A program made the position numbers and the translations under genes. Source: Sorex araneus (taxonomy: Eukaryota; Chordata; Mammalia; Eulipotyphla; Soricidae). Taken from it: a stretch of DNA of 64,000 nucleotides. Below are positions 1 to 10,599 of the stretch, piece by piece. The stretch covers positions 170,074,172 to 170,138,171 of the forward strand of contig NC_073305.1 of the NCBI RefSeq assembly GCF_027595985.1. Direction: 5' to 3'. The first letter of the stretch is position 1, and every line of letters starts with the position of its first letter. Below the pieces are notes generated by a model that saw nothing but the letters and a program-made list of their open reading frames with translations, ran no database searches and was not told where the DNA came from.

Positions 1-640
1 GATATATACCAATGCCAAGCGAGCTCCTTGCTTTCCTTTTTTTCAATCTCCCCCTAGGCACTCCTGTTCCCCCTGAGAATCCCCTGTAATCTAGCTTTTG
101 CTCTTTGAATCAAGGCATCAGTGCTCTGAGAAAACCCCAAGAAAGGAGGCTGTTCTGAGAGAGAGCGTAGGAGGGCATGTAACCCAAAGTTCCAGTATCT
201 AATTTTATTTCTTGTCAGGGTAACCCTACTATGGAAGGTCATTTTAGGTTCATGCAAACTTAAAGGTACCTTTTAAACAACATTCTCTTCCATCTCCCTA
301 GGGAGTTCCAGCTTTCAAAACAAACCGGGAATTGTCAAATCCCAAAGCCAACTCCTAAAGTAACCAGTGTTTTTGATGTGTTGGTTGGGGTCCCTTCCCA
401 CACCTGGTGGACATGTGGCTGGAGATGCATCAAGAAGGAACAATAGAGAATTTTCTGTTTTCCAGAAGAGAAGACTTTAGTTTCCTGTTCCCCCCCAACC
501 CCTGCATGGCATACTAGCAACTAGCATGTTTTACATGCCTGTATGTGAGTTCAAGGCATCCACAAGCTTAGGGACATGTTTAAGCACAGAGAAACTTCTA
601 AGCAGGTTTTTGCTGAAAGTCTAATTCCCTTCAACAGTGT
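1..640. other. Unique sequence, nothing recognised
   Basis: No repeat family, splice-framed exon or RNA gene could be recognised. The short open frames here have no coding character. Confidence 0.5.
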
Positions 641-654
641 ATAAAAATAAAAAG

Positions 655-1570
655 AAAAGGCGCGGGCGAGGGAAGGGACGCCTCACCGCACCGAGCCAGG
701 CACAGGGCCTAGGGCAGCAGCTGTCTCTCCCGCCACCCGAGCTCGGTAGCCTCCGGCCACTTCCCCCACCCCGGGGAGGTTGATGGCGAATATGTGGCAG
801 GCGAAGGAAGGAACGGAGCCATGATGGTTGGTCTCACTTGCAGTTTATTCCAATATTCTCTCTATACACTCTCCCCGACCTCTCTACACCTTTCCGCCCT
901 CTATACACTTTCCGCCCTATACACTTTCCCGCCTCTATACACTTTCCACCCCCTCACCTTCTCTCCAAACCCCTTTTATTGATCATGGCCCTTCCAAAGG
1001 TCGCAATACATTGATGTCACCAAAGGCACCAAAAGATCTTACAGGAAGAACGTGTATCTACAGGCCATTAATCTAGGCCCAGGAAAGAAGATACAAAACC
1101 AAAACCGAAGCCTTCTTTGGGCTGAAAGCACTCGGATTTACATCCCAAAGACCAGGCTGGGCTGCAGCCTGGAATCTACAATGCCAAATCAAGCCTGGCT
1201 AGCACCTTAGATCTGCGGGTCAAAGATCAGCTAGGTTTCTGTGACAAAAGGTTTCTGTGACAAAACTCCAGAAGGCAGCTGGAAAAGGGGAAATATTCCA
1301 ACACAACAGAATGAATATGGACTGAGCCCTGCAAAGAGAAGGAAAGAGAAAAATCTGGTGAAGAAATTTAATTTTTTTTCTTGAGTTCTTTTCACAGTGG
1401 AAGAGAGAATGGCAAGCACCCTAATATACCATCTGAGTGGATGTTGTAAAAACCAATCTGATTGGTCATTATCTAGGTGATTTGATTGGTCATTTTGTGT
1501 AAGCCATCAGATTGAACAGTTTTCAATCCCTTCTTTATATTGGATATAACCAATCAGACTACAGGGGTGG
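655..1570 (-). mobile_element. Possible solo LTR of an endogenous retrovirus, antisense
   Basis: Read on the minus strand this block has the order of an LTR. CCAAT boxes come first (ATTGG on the + strand near 1460, 1485 and 1545), then about 400 bp, then two AATAAA signals (complements at 975-980 and 844-849), then a GC-rich tail ending near 655. A small minisatellite lies between the two poly(A) signals. I see no flanking gag, pol or env, so it would be a solo LTR. The termini (TG...CA) and target duplication could not be fixed by eye. A non-LTR unique promoter-like sequence is the alternative. Confidence 0.4.
858..958. repeat. Minisatellite, about 18-bp unit x5
   Basis: Five imperfect copies of a unit like ctctatacactttccgcc. 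It lies inside the possible LTR, between its two AATAAA signals. Confidence 0.8.
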
Positions 1571-1644
1571 GGATATGGAAATATGTATAATATAGAAGCA
1601 CAGGTCAGGAATTGGGGGAGGAGGCAGAAAGAGAAGCTACCTGA

Positions 1645-1866
1645 AGGGGTCGGAGAGAAAGTGTAGCAAGGAGGGTGTTTACCTTGCACGAAGCCAACCT
1701 GGGTTCAATCCCTGGCACCCCGTATGGTCCCCAGAGCACCGCCAGGAGTAATTTCTACACCAGAGCTAGGAGTAACCCCAGAGCATCACTTGATGTGGAC
1801 CATCCCCCACATCCCCACATCCCTCCTCCCCCAAAAAAAACACCAGCAAAGCAACAACAGTAAAAG
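1645..1866 (+). mobile_element. SOR-type SINE, short form, diverged
   Basis: The tRNA-like head is followed by the B-box-like gggttcaatccctggca, the body motif gagcaccgccaggag and an A-rich end. Divergence from the younger copies suggests an old insertion. Confidence 0.8.
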
Positions 1867-1869
1867 AAG

Positions 1870-2285
1870 CTGCCTGGAGAGGATGCTGCAGAAATAGAGT
1901 TTCTGGAAGGGAGCTGCCGGGGGCCGCCCTGGACAGAAGTTGCTGCTGACCTTTTATGAGCTGTGAGTACCCACAGTGCCAGCGACACCCAGCCATCTGC
2001 GTGGTGAGGACACTCACCATCCTCGGGAGCACAGGAGCCAGAAGCTTAGCATCTGAGTCATTGCCACTGAGACTATTACACATAGTAAAATTTCCTCTTT
2101 TTACTGCAATTCTGTGATAAATAGAACGGCGTGCTCCCACTATGACCAAGGTATGTGAGAAAAATAAGAGATACAAGTAGGACCATTTGTCTTTCCTCCC
2201 CTCCTCCCATCCAGCTGGCAGCCACAGATTTGCATTCTGACCTGCCATCTTACCTTTCCCAAAATATCATTGAATGGGAACCAAA
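1870..2285. other. Unique sequence, nothing recognised
   Basis: No repeat or exon seen. It is bounded by a SINE and an old L1 fragment. Confidence 0.4.
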
Positions 2286-2287
2286 CG

Positions 2288-2635
2288 GTACAAAGCTATT
2301 TGAGTCTGACTTCTTTTACTCAGCACACTGCTCTTGAGATTCTTTTGTGCCGCGTTTATCTATGTGTCGCTGGGTAGCTTTCCACTGTATGGGTGTAATC
2401 ACCCTGATTGGTTGTGCTTCGGAGAGACTATGGATAAAGTCACTGTAAAGTCTTACTTTCTGATTTTTTTGCATGAGCGTAAGTTCTCCTTTCCCTTGGG
2501 TAAGTACCTGTGAATGGGACTACTTAGTCGAAGAATAAGCATGCACTTCTCCTTATAAGAAACCAAGCAACTAGTTTCCAAGTGACTGTGCTATTCTGTG
2601 CTCCCAGTCACTGCTAATTTTAGTGTTTTGAGGGT
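2288..2635 (-). mobile_element. Old L1 fragment (ORF2 3' region), antisense
   Basis: The + strand follows the reverse complement of the mammalian L1 ORF2 end. It begins with the tgagtctgacttctttta-type motif, passes through ttgggtaagtacctgtgaat, and ends in a ccagtcactgctaat-like segment. It is highly diverged and has no open frame. Confidence 0.65.
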
Positions 2636-2639
2636 TGAG

Positions 2640-3280
2640 TTGAGAAGGACTCAATCCCCAGGAATACTTGATTTCAGCTGGAATGGGTTAGAGAGTTTTG
2701 ACATCGGAGTGAGAGGGACCATTGCAATCTCTCCAACAGGCAGTATCTGAGGAAGGCTGGCCTGGAAGGGCTGACCAGGTGGCAGGGACCCTCTGTGCAT
2801 CATGGACGTGTAGGTGAAACTGGTCACAGCTGACCTATGCAGTCACTGGACTAAGATGGGAAGCAATCTTAGAAAATGCCGTTGGAGCATCCTTTGCAAA
2901 CGGAGATAGATACGGTGTATAAAAGATAAGAAATAGAAAGCATTTTAAAAAATACCTTAAAGCATGGTTTTCATTGAGCTCACAGGGACAGGCCAATTGT
3001 TAGCACCTATTAATGCATTATTATCTTTAAAACAATTCACCAAATGAAGTATGTGTCTGACTTTGGCATCAACTTCATGGGTTAAAACTGAAGCAAAAGA
3101 GAATGATTGCGATCCTGATGAAATCCTTTGACAATCTCCCTCTCAGTCCCCGCGTGCCCTGGGCTCCAGCCTCCTGCATACTCACCTCTCCTTTCCTCTG
3201 CTCTTCCCTCCTTTGGCTTCCTGCACTTTGGATGGCCTCTGCCTGGCAAGATTTTGTTGCTCTTTCTCTCATTCCTATTT
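2640..3280. other. Unique sequence, nothing recognised
   Basis: AT-rich single-copy-looking DNA. No gene or repeat could be supported. Confidence 0.4.
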
Positions 3281-3284
3281 ATTT

Positions 3285-3420
3285 TTGTGATCCTCTTTTT
3301 GGAGGGTGGGAGAGCTACACGGGCAGTGTCTGGGAACCACAGGGTGCCCGGGATGAAACCTGGAGGAGTCTCAAATGCAAACCATGTGCCCTAGTCTTTT
3401 GTGCTATCTCCCCAGCCCCG
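3285..3420 (-). mobile_element. SOR-type SINE, short form, antisense fragment
   Basis: It ends on the + strand in gtgctatctccccagcccc, the reverse complement of the SINE head. The upstream part matches the body only loosely. Confidence 0.7.
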
Positions 3421-3424
3421 CACA

Positions 3425-4980
3425 AACCCGTTTTCATGTCTTGAAGCTTTTCCTGACTCACCTCTGAAACGAGGTATGTGATGCCTTCCCTAGCCTCACC
3501 CTGTCCCTCAGGCTATTCATTTAAGATCAGAGATTTCTTTTCTCTGTGTGCCCAGCATTTCCAAGAGCTTTTCCAGACAGAGGATAGAAGGAAATGGAAG
3601 AAGAAAGACAGGGAGGGAGAGAGAGAGGAGAGGGTGGTTTGCTTTTGCAGTTAAGTGCCATGCAGCAAAATGGTCTTTTGGGCTCAAAGTAATGAACCCT
3701 TCTTGGCTTTTCTTTAAAATAATCTCGACTTCTATTTTAAAATGAATGCAAGGGAAAATAGTCACCGGCCCATCAAATCTTCATTCAGAAGAAATCTTAG
3801 AGGCTGTCAAACTGGTTTCCTGTTTCATTTTCTTCCTTTTTTAAAATGTGATCTTCTATACAGACTCAATTTCTCTGTTCACTATAAAATGTTCCTTTTT
3901 TCTGCCTACCTCTGTGCCCCGATTTTTTCTGCCTTCCCTAACTTGGCCTAATTGACCAGTGTTCAAGCCTCAGATTTAGGGTTTCCCCCATCCATGAAGG
4001 TTCCTGGCACCTTCCTGACCCCCAAGGTAGGCCAAGGCCCCTCCAAAAATAGAGTCATCCTTTCCCATGTGTATCTTTGTGAGACCCCTTTGACTCAGGA
4101 TTGTTGGGGCTCTGATCCCTATGATCTACCTTGGGTCAGGGAGTACTGGGACTTGCTTTTGTTTTCTCGGCACCCTGCATGTTGAATGGCTGAATCAATT
4201 ATTATAATGATTTCCTATTTTGCTCAGCCTGGCCCATTGCTCTTAGAAGATTTTCTGAGTCAGAGCTCAAAGGGTGGAGCACAGGCCTGGCCTAGTCACA
4301 GCTCCTAGTTTGAGCTTCAGCCTGTGGCCCTCTAAGCATCACGGAATATGGCCCTGTCGCCCCAACACCGCAGCTCTGAACCTGAGTTGTGCACCCCTGG
4401 CTTGTGCATTATAGGCAAGGGTCCCTGACCACAAGCATGGGCCCCCATTTTAGAAATTTCTATTTCCTTACCCTCAGTACCTCAGATAACATCTTGCCCA
4501 GCTCTTAATAAATGTAAGCTATTTGGCAGACTGACAACATTTTTTTTAAAAAGATGCAGACTAATGTTTTAGAGAAAAAAAAATGTTTCTAGGTCCTATT
4601 AGTTTATTTGGCCATTTTCATTAAATATTATTTCTGAAAGGTTTAAAAATAAAAGTTGGAGAGGAAAATAAAATTTATTTTCATTGCAGAAGTCCTAAGG
4701 GTGATTTAGCATAATAAAAATGCATTGTTTTCCCATTTATTTAAAAGTATGATTTATGTAAGGTGATCAAAGACACAAATAAAAATTAGCCAGCTGCACT
4801 CACCCTCACTTATCTGTGGGAAACATATTCCAAGTCGTCCTCTGAAAATCTAGTTAGTGCCAAAATCTCATACACTGAGGTTTTTTCCATTAAATACACA
4901 CTTATGAAGAAATGTAATTCATAAATCAGGTACAGTAAGATTAGCACCAATGATAATAAACTAGAACAATTTTGTTTATG
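3425..4980. other. Unique sequence, nothing recognised
   Basis: About 1.5 kb with an AT-rich stretch at 4500-4780. A few SINE-like words near 4300-4370 are too weak to call. No exon candidate with splice sites was found. Confidence 0.4.
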
Positions 4981-4984
4981 ATTT

Positions 4985-5105
4985 TGTTTTAGGACCACAC
5001 CCCATAGTGCTCAGGGTTTACTCCTGGTTTTATGCTAAGGGGCCGCTCTGGGTGGTGCCAGACGATCATATGCAGTATCAGCAGGGGGACCAGATCCAGC
5101 CACAA
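4985..5105 (-). mobile_element. SOR-type SINE, antisense, degraded
   Basis: Weak match to the reverse complement of the SINE body (gtgctcagggtttactcctg, then a ccagatccagcc end). It is old or truncated. Confidence 0.5.
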
Positions 5106-5211
5106 CTTTAATCTCCTGTACATAATATTGGCCATGGAAAGAGGAATTTCTATTCAAAGACTCTGTAGCATCACAAGAGGTGCTAACATTTTATTTAATT
5201 AGACACAGAGG

Positions 5212-5395
5212 AGGGCTAGAGAGATGGTACAGCAGATAAGGCACTTACTTCACATGTGGCTGATGCGGGTACAATCCCCAGCATCCCACATGGTCCCCCA
5301 GCACTGCCAGGAGTGATCCCTGAGCACACAGCCAGAAGGAAGCCCTGAGGACAGCCAGGTGTGTCCTCCCAAACAAAACAAAACCCCCAAAGACT
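5212..5395 (+). mobile_element. SOR-type SINE, short form
   Basis: Head gggctagagagatggtacag, then aatccccagcatcccacatg, the ctgccaggagtgatccctga body, and an A-rich tail interrupted by C. Confidence 0.85.
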
Positions 5396-5399
5396 GAAA

Positions 5400-6030
5400 A
5401 CAGACACCAGGGAGCTGAAAAGTATTTTGTAAGTGACTGACCTAACCTTGGTCACAGTTTCATAATCTGCGAGGCTTTATCTAGGAAGGGGATGCACACA
5501 GTTGCATTGCTCATGTCAAATTCAAACTCCCTGAAGAGGTTTGGATAGTCCATGACTATCATTTTTATTTTCACACATAGACACAAGGCTCCATTGATCA
5601 GGCTTTGATATGTAAATTGCTCCATTGATATGTAAAAAAGTACACCAAAGCACTATTTTCTTAGAATTTACTATCCTAAAATATGTGGCATCAGAAATGG
5701 GTGTCTTTGGTGGACATTCTGATTCCCTTATCACAGGTAGAGAAAAGTACTATGAGCAAGGTAAAAGGGGTGGGGGGAGTTCCAAGTGGTACTTGGGAAG
5801 AAGTGACAGAGATGAGAAGAGTGACACATCATCAAAATGAAATAGCAGAAAGCAAGGTCTTCAGATTCTAAGCGGACTTGGTAACAAGCAAAGATAAAGG
5901 GCCCTACCCTAATAAAACGTGGAATTATATTTTCTAACAAGTAAGTCTGCATGCTAAGGGGCAGAATATATGTACTTGCTATGAGGAGAGAGCTTAGGGC
6001 AAAGCAGAGGATGAACACTTGGATTAATAT
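5400..6030. other. Unique sequence, nothing recognised
   Basis: No repeat or exon supported. Confidence 0.4.
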
Positions 6031-6420
6031 CGTGGATTCGTTCTGTGAGGCTCCGAATAGAGGAGCAGCAAAGATGCGTGAGCACTTTGAAAAGTTTATT
6101 CTGGGAAGGAGATGAGGGCAGGGAGCAGCCGCTCTCTCCCTTGGAGACTAAACAGAGGAAGATCCAGGCCACCCACCGCAGCAGTGGTGACACAGCATGG
6201 ATTTGCAGGTAGATTTGCTTTCAAGGGAGAAGCAAAAGAACGAAGCATTTCACCATGGAGGAGTTTGGTTCTTGGCACGTGGGCCGCTGAGGGTGAAGCA
6301 AATGTGACAGAAAGATGGCTGGTCACTGAGACGTGGCCTTCAGAAGGGAAGTCTGGGTGGAGAAAGAGATCTGGGAGGCATTACTGCATTGCTCAGAGCC
6401 AAAGCTGAGAGGCCAACAAG
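6030..6420 (-). mobile_element. Possible second LTR, antisense
   Basis: On the minus strand an AATAAA (complement at 6089-6094, gtttattct) is followed by about 60 bp of pyrimidine-rich sequence containing gctcctctattcggagcctc, the style of a gammaretroviral R-U5. The sequence above it is consistent with a U3 but has no firm landmark. No internal retroviral gene is present. Confidence 0.3.
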
Positions 6421-6869
6421 GATGAGGGACAAAGGCTGCACACCCAGAAAATAGCACATAAGAGCAAAGAGGAAAAAAAGTTCCTAAGAAAAGGATGATG
6501 AAGAGACTGAGGCTGGAGAAATGCCTGGGGAAGCCAGTGGAGCAAAGTCCAGTAAAGAAGCCAGTGGTCAGGGCTGCAGGGCTGTGGTGTGAGGAGGGCA
6601 TATTAGACAAGCCTGAAAGGTCCCCGGTCCTTGGCGTCTCAGTATTCAAGCACAACCTTGGGCCAGGAATGAGCACATGCCTTATTGATGTCAGGTCTGC
6701 ATCCAATACCCGGACAGGCCCCACTGGGATTGGCCCGAGGACCATGGAGTGTGACCCCCGCAACAACAAAAAAGGATGATGGTCAAAGCAGAAGTCACTG
6801 TGCAGATACTGAAGGAATGAATGGCCCATAAACAGAGGTAGCTAGCATGATGCGACTCTTTCTAGAAGC

Positions 6870-7037
6870 TTGTTTGTTTTAGGCAGCTATACCCGGCCAT
6901 GCTCTGGACTTAATCCTAGCTTTGTGCTCAGGAATCATTCTTGGTGGGGTTCTGGGGACCTTATTTGGTGCTGGGAATCAAACTTTGGTCAGCCTTGGCC
7001 AAGGGAAGCACTTTAACCCTTGTCCTATCTCTCCAGA
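6870..7037 (-). mobile_element. SOR-type SINE, short form, antisense
   Basis: Reverse complement of the body (gtgctgggaatcaaacttt) and head (tcctatctctccag). Moderately diverged. Confidence 0.75.
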
Positions 7038-7206
7038 TTGTGAGGAATATGGGGTGAGGGTTTCCTGAGAGCATGAACAGCCCCAGACAGAGCCAAGACC
7101 ACAAAAGGCACTCAAATGAGTCGGCATTTATGGTTACCTAAATGCATGTATGCTTTCATTTGTTATATATCCAGGTATATGTTAACTTACGTTAGGGGTG
7201 CCTTTC

Positions 7207-7464
7207 TGGACTGCAGCGATAGCACAGCGGGTAGGGCGTTTGCCTTGCACACAGTGGACCCGGGTTCGATTCCTCCATCCCTCTTGGAGAGCCCAGTAAG
7301 CTATGGAGAGTATCCCATCAGCACAGCAGAGCCTGGCAAGCTACCCGTGGTGTATTCAATATGCCAAAAACAGTAACAACAAGTCTCACAATGGAGACGT
7401 TACTGGTGTCTGCTCAAGCAAATCGATGAACAATGGCATGACAGTGCTACAGTGACAACGCTAC
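7207..7464 (+). mobile_element. Long-form SINE with RTE-type tail
   Basis: The tRNA-derived head (gatagcacagcgggtaggg) runs into gttcgattcctccatccc, then the long-form tail with two gcaagctac motifs, atgccaaaaacagtaacaa and gatgacagtgctacagtg. A perfect 13-bp target-site duplication, aggggtgcctttc, lies at 7194-7206 and 7465-7477, so both ends are exact and the copy is full length. Confidence 0.95.
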
Positions 7465-7477
7465 AGGGGTGCCTTTC

Positions 7478-8055
7478 AACCCATTTCTCTCACCTTCACC
7501 CATTGCCTCTGGCAACTGTCCACCTGCTCTCTGAATCTCTAGCTTGTTCTTCTGTTTTGTTTTGTTTTGCTTGCTTCTGTTTGCTTGCTTTAGATTCTAC
7601 ATATGAGAGGTTATCTGGTGTTTGCCCTTTTCACTCTGACTTAATTCACTTAGCACACAATGCTTCTGAGGTCCATCACGCTGCAAATGGTAAGATTTAT
7701 CCTTTTGAATGGTTAAATAGTACTTAGTAGTAGAAGAATATCATATTTTTTTACTGATTCACCCTTCAATGGGCAGTTCCTTCATGGCTGCCTCATGCTT
7801 ATTGTAAGCAGTGCTACAATTAGTGTGGGCATATAGCTAGGTTTCCCTCTTAGTTTTTTTTGTTTGTTTGTTTGTTTCCTTTGAATAAATACCCAGGCAT
7901 AGTATACTTAGCTCAGATGACTATTCTATTTTTAAGGTTTTGGGAGATCCCCATACTGGTGTCGCTAGTGGCTGCCCCAGTTTACATTCCTAACAACAGC
8001 GTGTAAGGGTTCCTGTTTTACCATGTCCTTACCAACAAGTGTTATTTCTGGGAAG
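7478..8055 (-). mobile_element. Old L1 fragment (ORF2 C-terminal region), antisense
   Basis: The + strand follows the complement of the L1 ORF2 end: tagattctacatatgagagg, ggtccatcacgctgcaaatg, then gtttacattcctaacaacag and accaacaagtgtta. It is a 5'-truncated, decayed copy. The long-form SINE inserted at its 3'-most edge. Confidence 0.85.
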
Positions 8056-8216
8056 ACTTCCTATGCGCTGACGCCATTAATTACCCTCCCCTTTTTATAA
8101 TCTTCAGAAGAGATGACAAAGAGGGTTAAGGCAGAGATAGGTAAAGTGAGCCCTCCTACTTTGGCCATAGGGAAAGGTACATCACATTGCGTGTGGGAGT
8201 CCTGAACAGGAGGAGG

Positions 8217-8217
<1 letters not shown>

Positions 8218-8267
<50 letters not shown>

Positions 8268-8279
8268 CACGCGTGTGTG
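8218..8279. repeat. (GT)n microsatellite
   Basis: About 23 uninterrupted GT units followed by gctcacgcgtgtgtg. Confidence 0.97.
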
Positions 8280-8564
8280 CACTGAGAAAGTGGAGATAAG
8301 GAAGTCAGACAGCATCACTGGGTAATACAAGTACACAGGGTAATAAACGACGATGAGAAATACCATTGGGAGTTCTGTGGATGATTTGGGATATATGAAA
8401 ACCCACCTTGGGGTCCTTCATCTTCTCAATGACACAATCAATGCAGCATTGAGGCAGAGGCACCTTTCATTTTTACTGATTTCGGTCCTGAACAACTCAA
8501 AACACCTAAGAAAAGCACTGGGATGTGTAACAATGAAGTAACATTGGGTTGTGTCCAAATGGAA

Positions 8565-8640
8565 GAGGGTTTGCTTCTTTGTTGGAGGTACCAGGGATGC
8601 AGCCTGGGGCTCAGGCACACAAGGCAAATGCTCTACAGTG
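8565..8640 (-). mobile_element. Possible tRNA-Ala-like SINE fragment, antisense
   Basis: The + strand word order (ggaggtaccagggatgcagc, then caaggcaaatgctctacagt) matches the reverse complement of the tRNA-Ala-like elements at 37005 and 44405. It is weak and short. Confidence 0.35.
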
Positions 8641-9400
8641 GAGCAGCTGTGAGAACTCTTTACCACAAAGTTCTCCGGACTTCCTGCAGGGAAGGGTCAA
8701 GTGATTCAAGCATCACCTTACATGACCAAGACTGAGCTGTTGTTAATTATTGTAATTAGGTGTTACTGGCGGTATTAATGCTCCTCTCTAGTTTAACCAT
8801 CCACCCTAGCTCCCCTTTTGGAGGTAGGGGGGATTCCTCCTGCTTATTATTTTTTCCCCTTCTTTAAGGTCAAAGTGTCTTTCCTTGTCGAAGGTATGGA
8901 AGGTATGTGGTGGCGTGCTGAGTGCATGGTAGCACCTGGAAAATGGGGCGTGTCCGGGAATGCCACTGCTAACCTTGGCCCCAACCCCTCTTGCCTCTCT
9001 CAGGGCTGCTTATCTCTGTAGCCCAAGGACATTTCCATTGCTTCCTTGCCAGGAGCTTTCAGGTGATCCCCAGCTTTTGATTGCAGGGCAAGCCACCACT
9101 CCGAGGGGCCCAAGAGTGAAACCAAAAAGTCAGACAGCTAGTGAACTTCTGTCACGGAAGAACTTCTAAAATCTCCCGGTTTTATATTTTTCAGAATCCT
9201 ACCAGGCGTGGGGGACGGGAAGGTGTGTGTGTGGGGTGGGGGAAGGTATTGGAATATTTCCAAACAAGACAACGGGGCAGCGGGCTGTGATCCTCCTTAG
9301 GAACCCCCTATGCTGGGCAGAGGAGTCTGTTAAACACCACCCCGGAGCTTACCCTGCACACACACAGAAATGCAGGACCGCACGCAGGGAAGCCCGAGGA
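8640..9400. other. Upstream flank of the CpG island
   Basis: Single-copy-looking sequence rising in GC towards the CpG island. No exon or recognised repeat. Confidence 0.4.
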
Positions 9401-9699
9401 GGCGAGAACCCTTATCTGGGGGCACGGCCCGTGGACTTGGGCACTGGACTTAGAAACTGGAGCAGGATTCCAAGATCTGCAAACGCCGCGTCTGGCTGCA
9501 CCCGCGTTTCCTCTCTGAACGCTGGGCGTGCCGGTGACAGTTCCATCCCCCTGGAGACACGGAGACGGGGCAGGGGGGGGGTGTTGTGTGTGCCAGGGGT
9601 GGTCCACGGCATCCCCGGGAAGCCAGCGCCGCTAACCTTGGCCTTGGCATCGCCTCGGCGGCTCCTCGGCTCCGGGCGGGGTCCCCCGGAAAGCGTCGG

Positions 9700-9740
9700 G
9701 CCGCGGTCGCCGTCGCCGCCGCCGCTGCCGCCGCCGCCCC
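9700..9740. repeat. GCC-rich trinucleotide tract
   Basis: Interrupted run of gcc/gtc units inside the CpG island, upstream of the candidate start codon. It would fall in the 5' UTR or proximal promoter. Confidence 0.8.
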
Positions 9741-9946
9741 CCGGCCCTGGGCTGTGCCCGGGCCCCGGGGGAAGCGGGGCGGGGGCGGAGCAGCCGGGCA
9801 GGTTGGCGGGCACCGAGGGCGGCCCAGCGCCCGGCCCTGCGGCTGCCGCCGGCGGAGCGCGAGCCGGGCTGTAGGCGGCTCCTTCCTGTGCAAACTTTTC
9901 GCTCTCTTCCTCCCGCCGCCCCGCGCCGGCCGCCCGCGGGAGCCCC

Positions 9947-10109
9947 ATGGCCACGGCCGCGGGGAGCCCCGAGGAGCCCCCGGCCGAGCCCCCCGCGCTC
10001 GCCCCGCGCCGCCCGCCCGGGGACCCGAGCCCCCGCGGCCGCTCCCAGAGCGACCTGTCGTCGTGCTCCAGCCGGGGCCGCCCGCTCCGCGTCCACATCT
10101 CGGGCTCAG
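9947..10109 (+). CDS. Candidate first coding exon, unidentified gene (partial)
   Basis: This is the best protein-coding signal in the window, but I do not recognise the gene. Translation from ATG 9947 gives 54 residues plus one base, so the splice phase is 1. The reading frame is closed upstream by TAG at 9872-9874, exactly 25 codons before the ATG, and no other ATG intervenes, which supports this start. The +4 base is G; the -3 base is C, so the initiation context is moderate. The exon ends at a consensus donor (ctcag|gtaagg at 10109/10110). The product begins MATAAGSPEEPPAEPP, is proline- and alanine-rich and probably disordered, and then carries a basic, serine-rich segment (RGRSQSDLSSCSSRGRP, about residues 31-47). 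Its RxRSxS core is the kind of site phosphorylated by basophilic kinases or bound by 14-3-3; that role is inference. The exon ends RVHISGS. The next exon is not found in the following 54 kb. Confidence 0.72.
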
Positions 10110-10599
10110 GTAAGGCCGGCCGGGCTGGGGGGTGGGGGTGGGGGCGCGGGCTCAGCACCCCGCCCACCCACCCACCTACGCGGCGTTCCCCCCCCCCACC
10201 CACCCCCGGCTGCATCCGAGATGCCCAGCCCCGGCCCGGGCCCCGCGGGGCCACTCGGCCTCGCCCGCCGCCCAGGGGCACCTCGTGCGCGCTTGGGTCC
10301 CCTCCCCGGGGTGGGGAACCGGGGTCCCTGCGGGGCTCGGGACCCCTCCGGCACCCGGGGGAGCTGCGCAGCTGCCCGCGGCGGTGAAACCTGCAGGTGG
10401 TTGCAGGGCTGGGCCGGGCTCCCGGTGCCCTCCCCAGCTGCGCCCGGCTGCGTCCGGCCAAAGCCCACAGCCCCCCGCGGCTCCCCTCAGCGCCAGGTGC
10501 ACGGGCGGCGCACGTGGGGGGAGCTACGGTAACGCAACCCCTGCCCTCCCCCACCCCCCGCATCCCGGGGTTCAGGTGGGGTGTTGCCCACGCCGTGCG

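Noticed and set aside
6112-6408. 98-codon + strand open frame and overlapping minus-strand frame
   Set aside because: Lies within the possible antisense LTR and has no recognisable protein feature.
7207-7285. tRNA genes suggested by heads with A-box and B-box-like motifs
   Set aside because: These heads recur dozens of times with SINE bodies and tails. They are SINE promoters, not functional tRNA genes.
9227-9874. 215-codon + strand frame ending just before the candidate first exon
   Set aside because: It is in the same frame but is closed by TAG at 9872. Its composition follows the GC rise, and no protein motif is seen. More likely 5' UTR or promoter.
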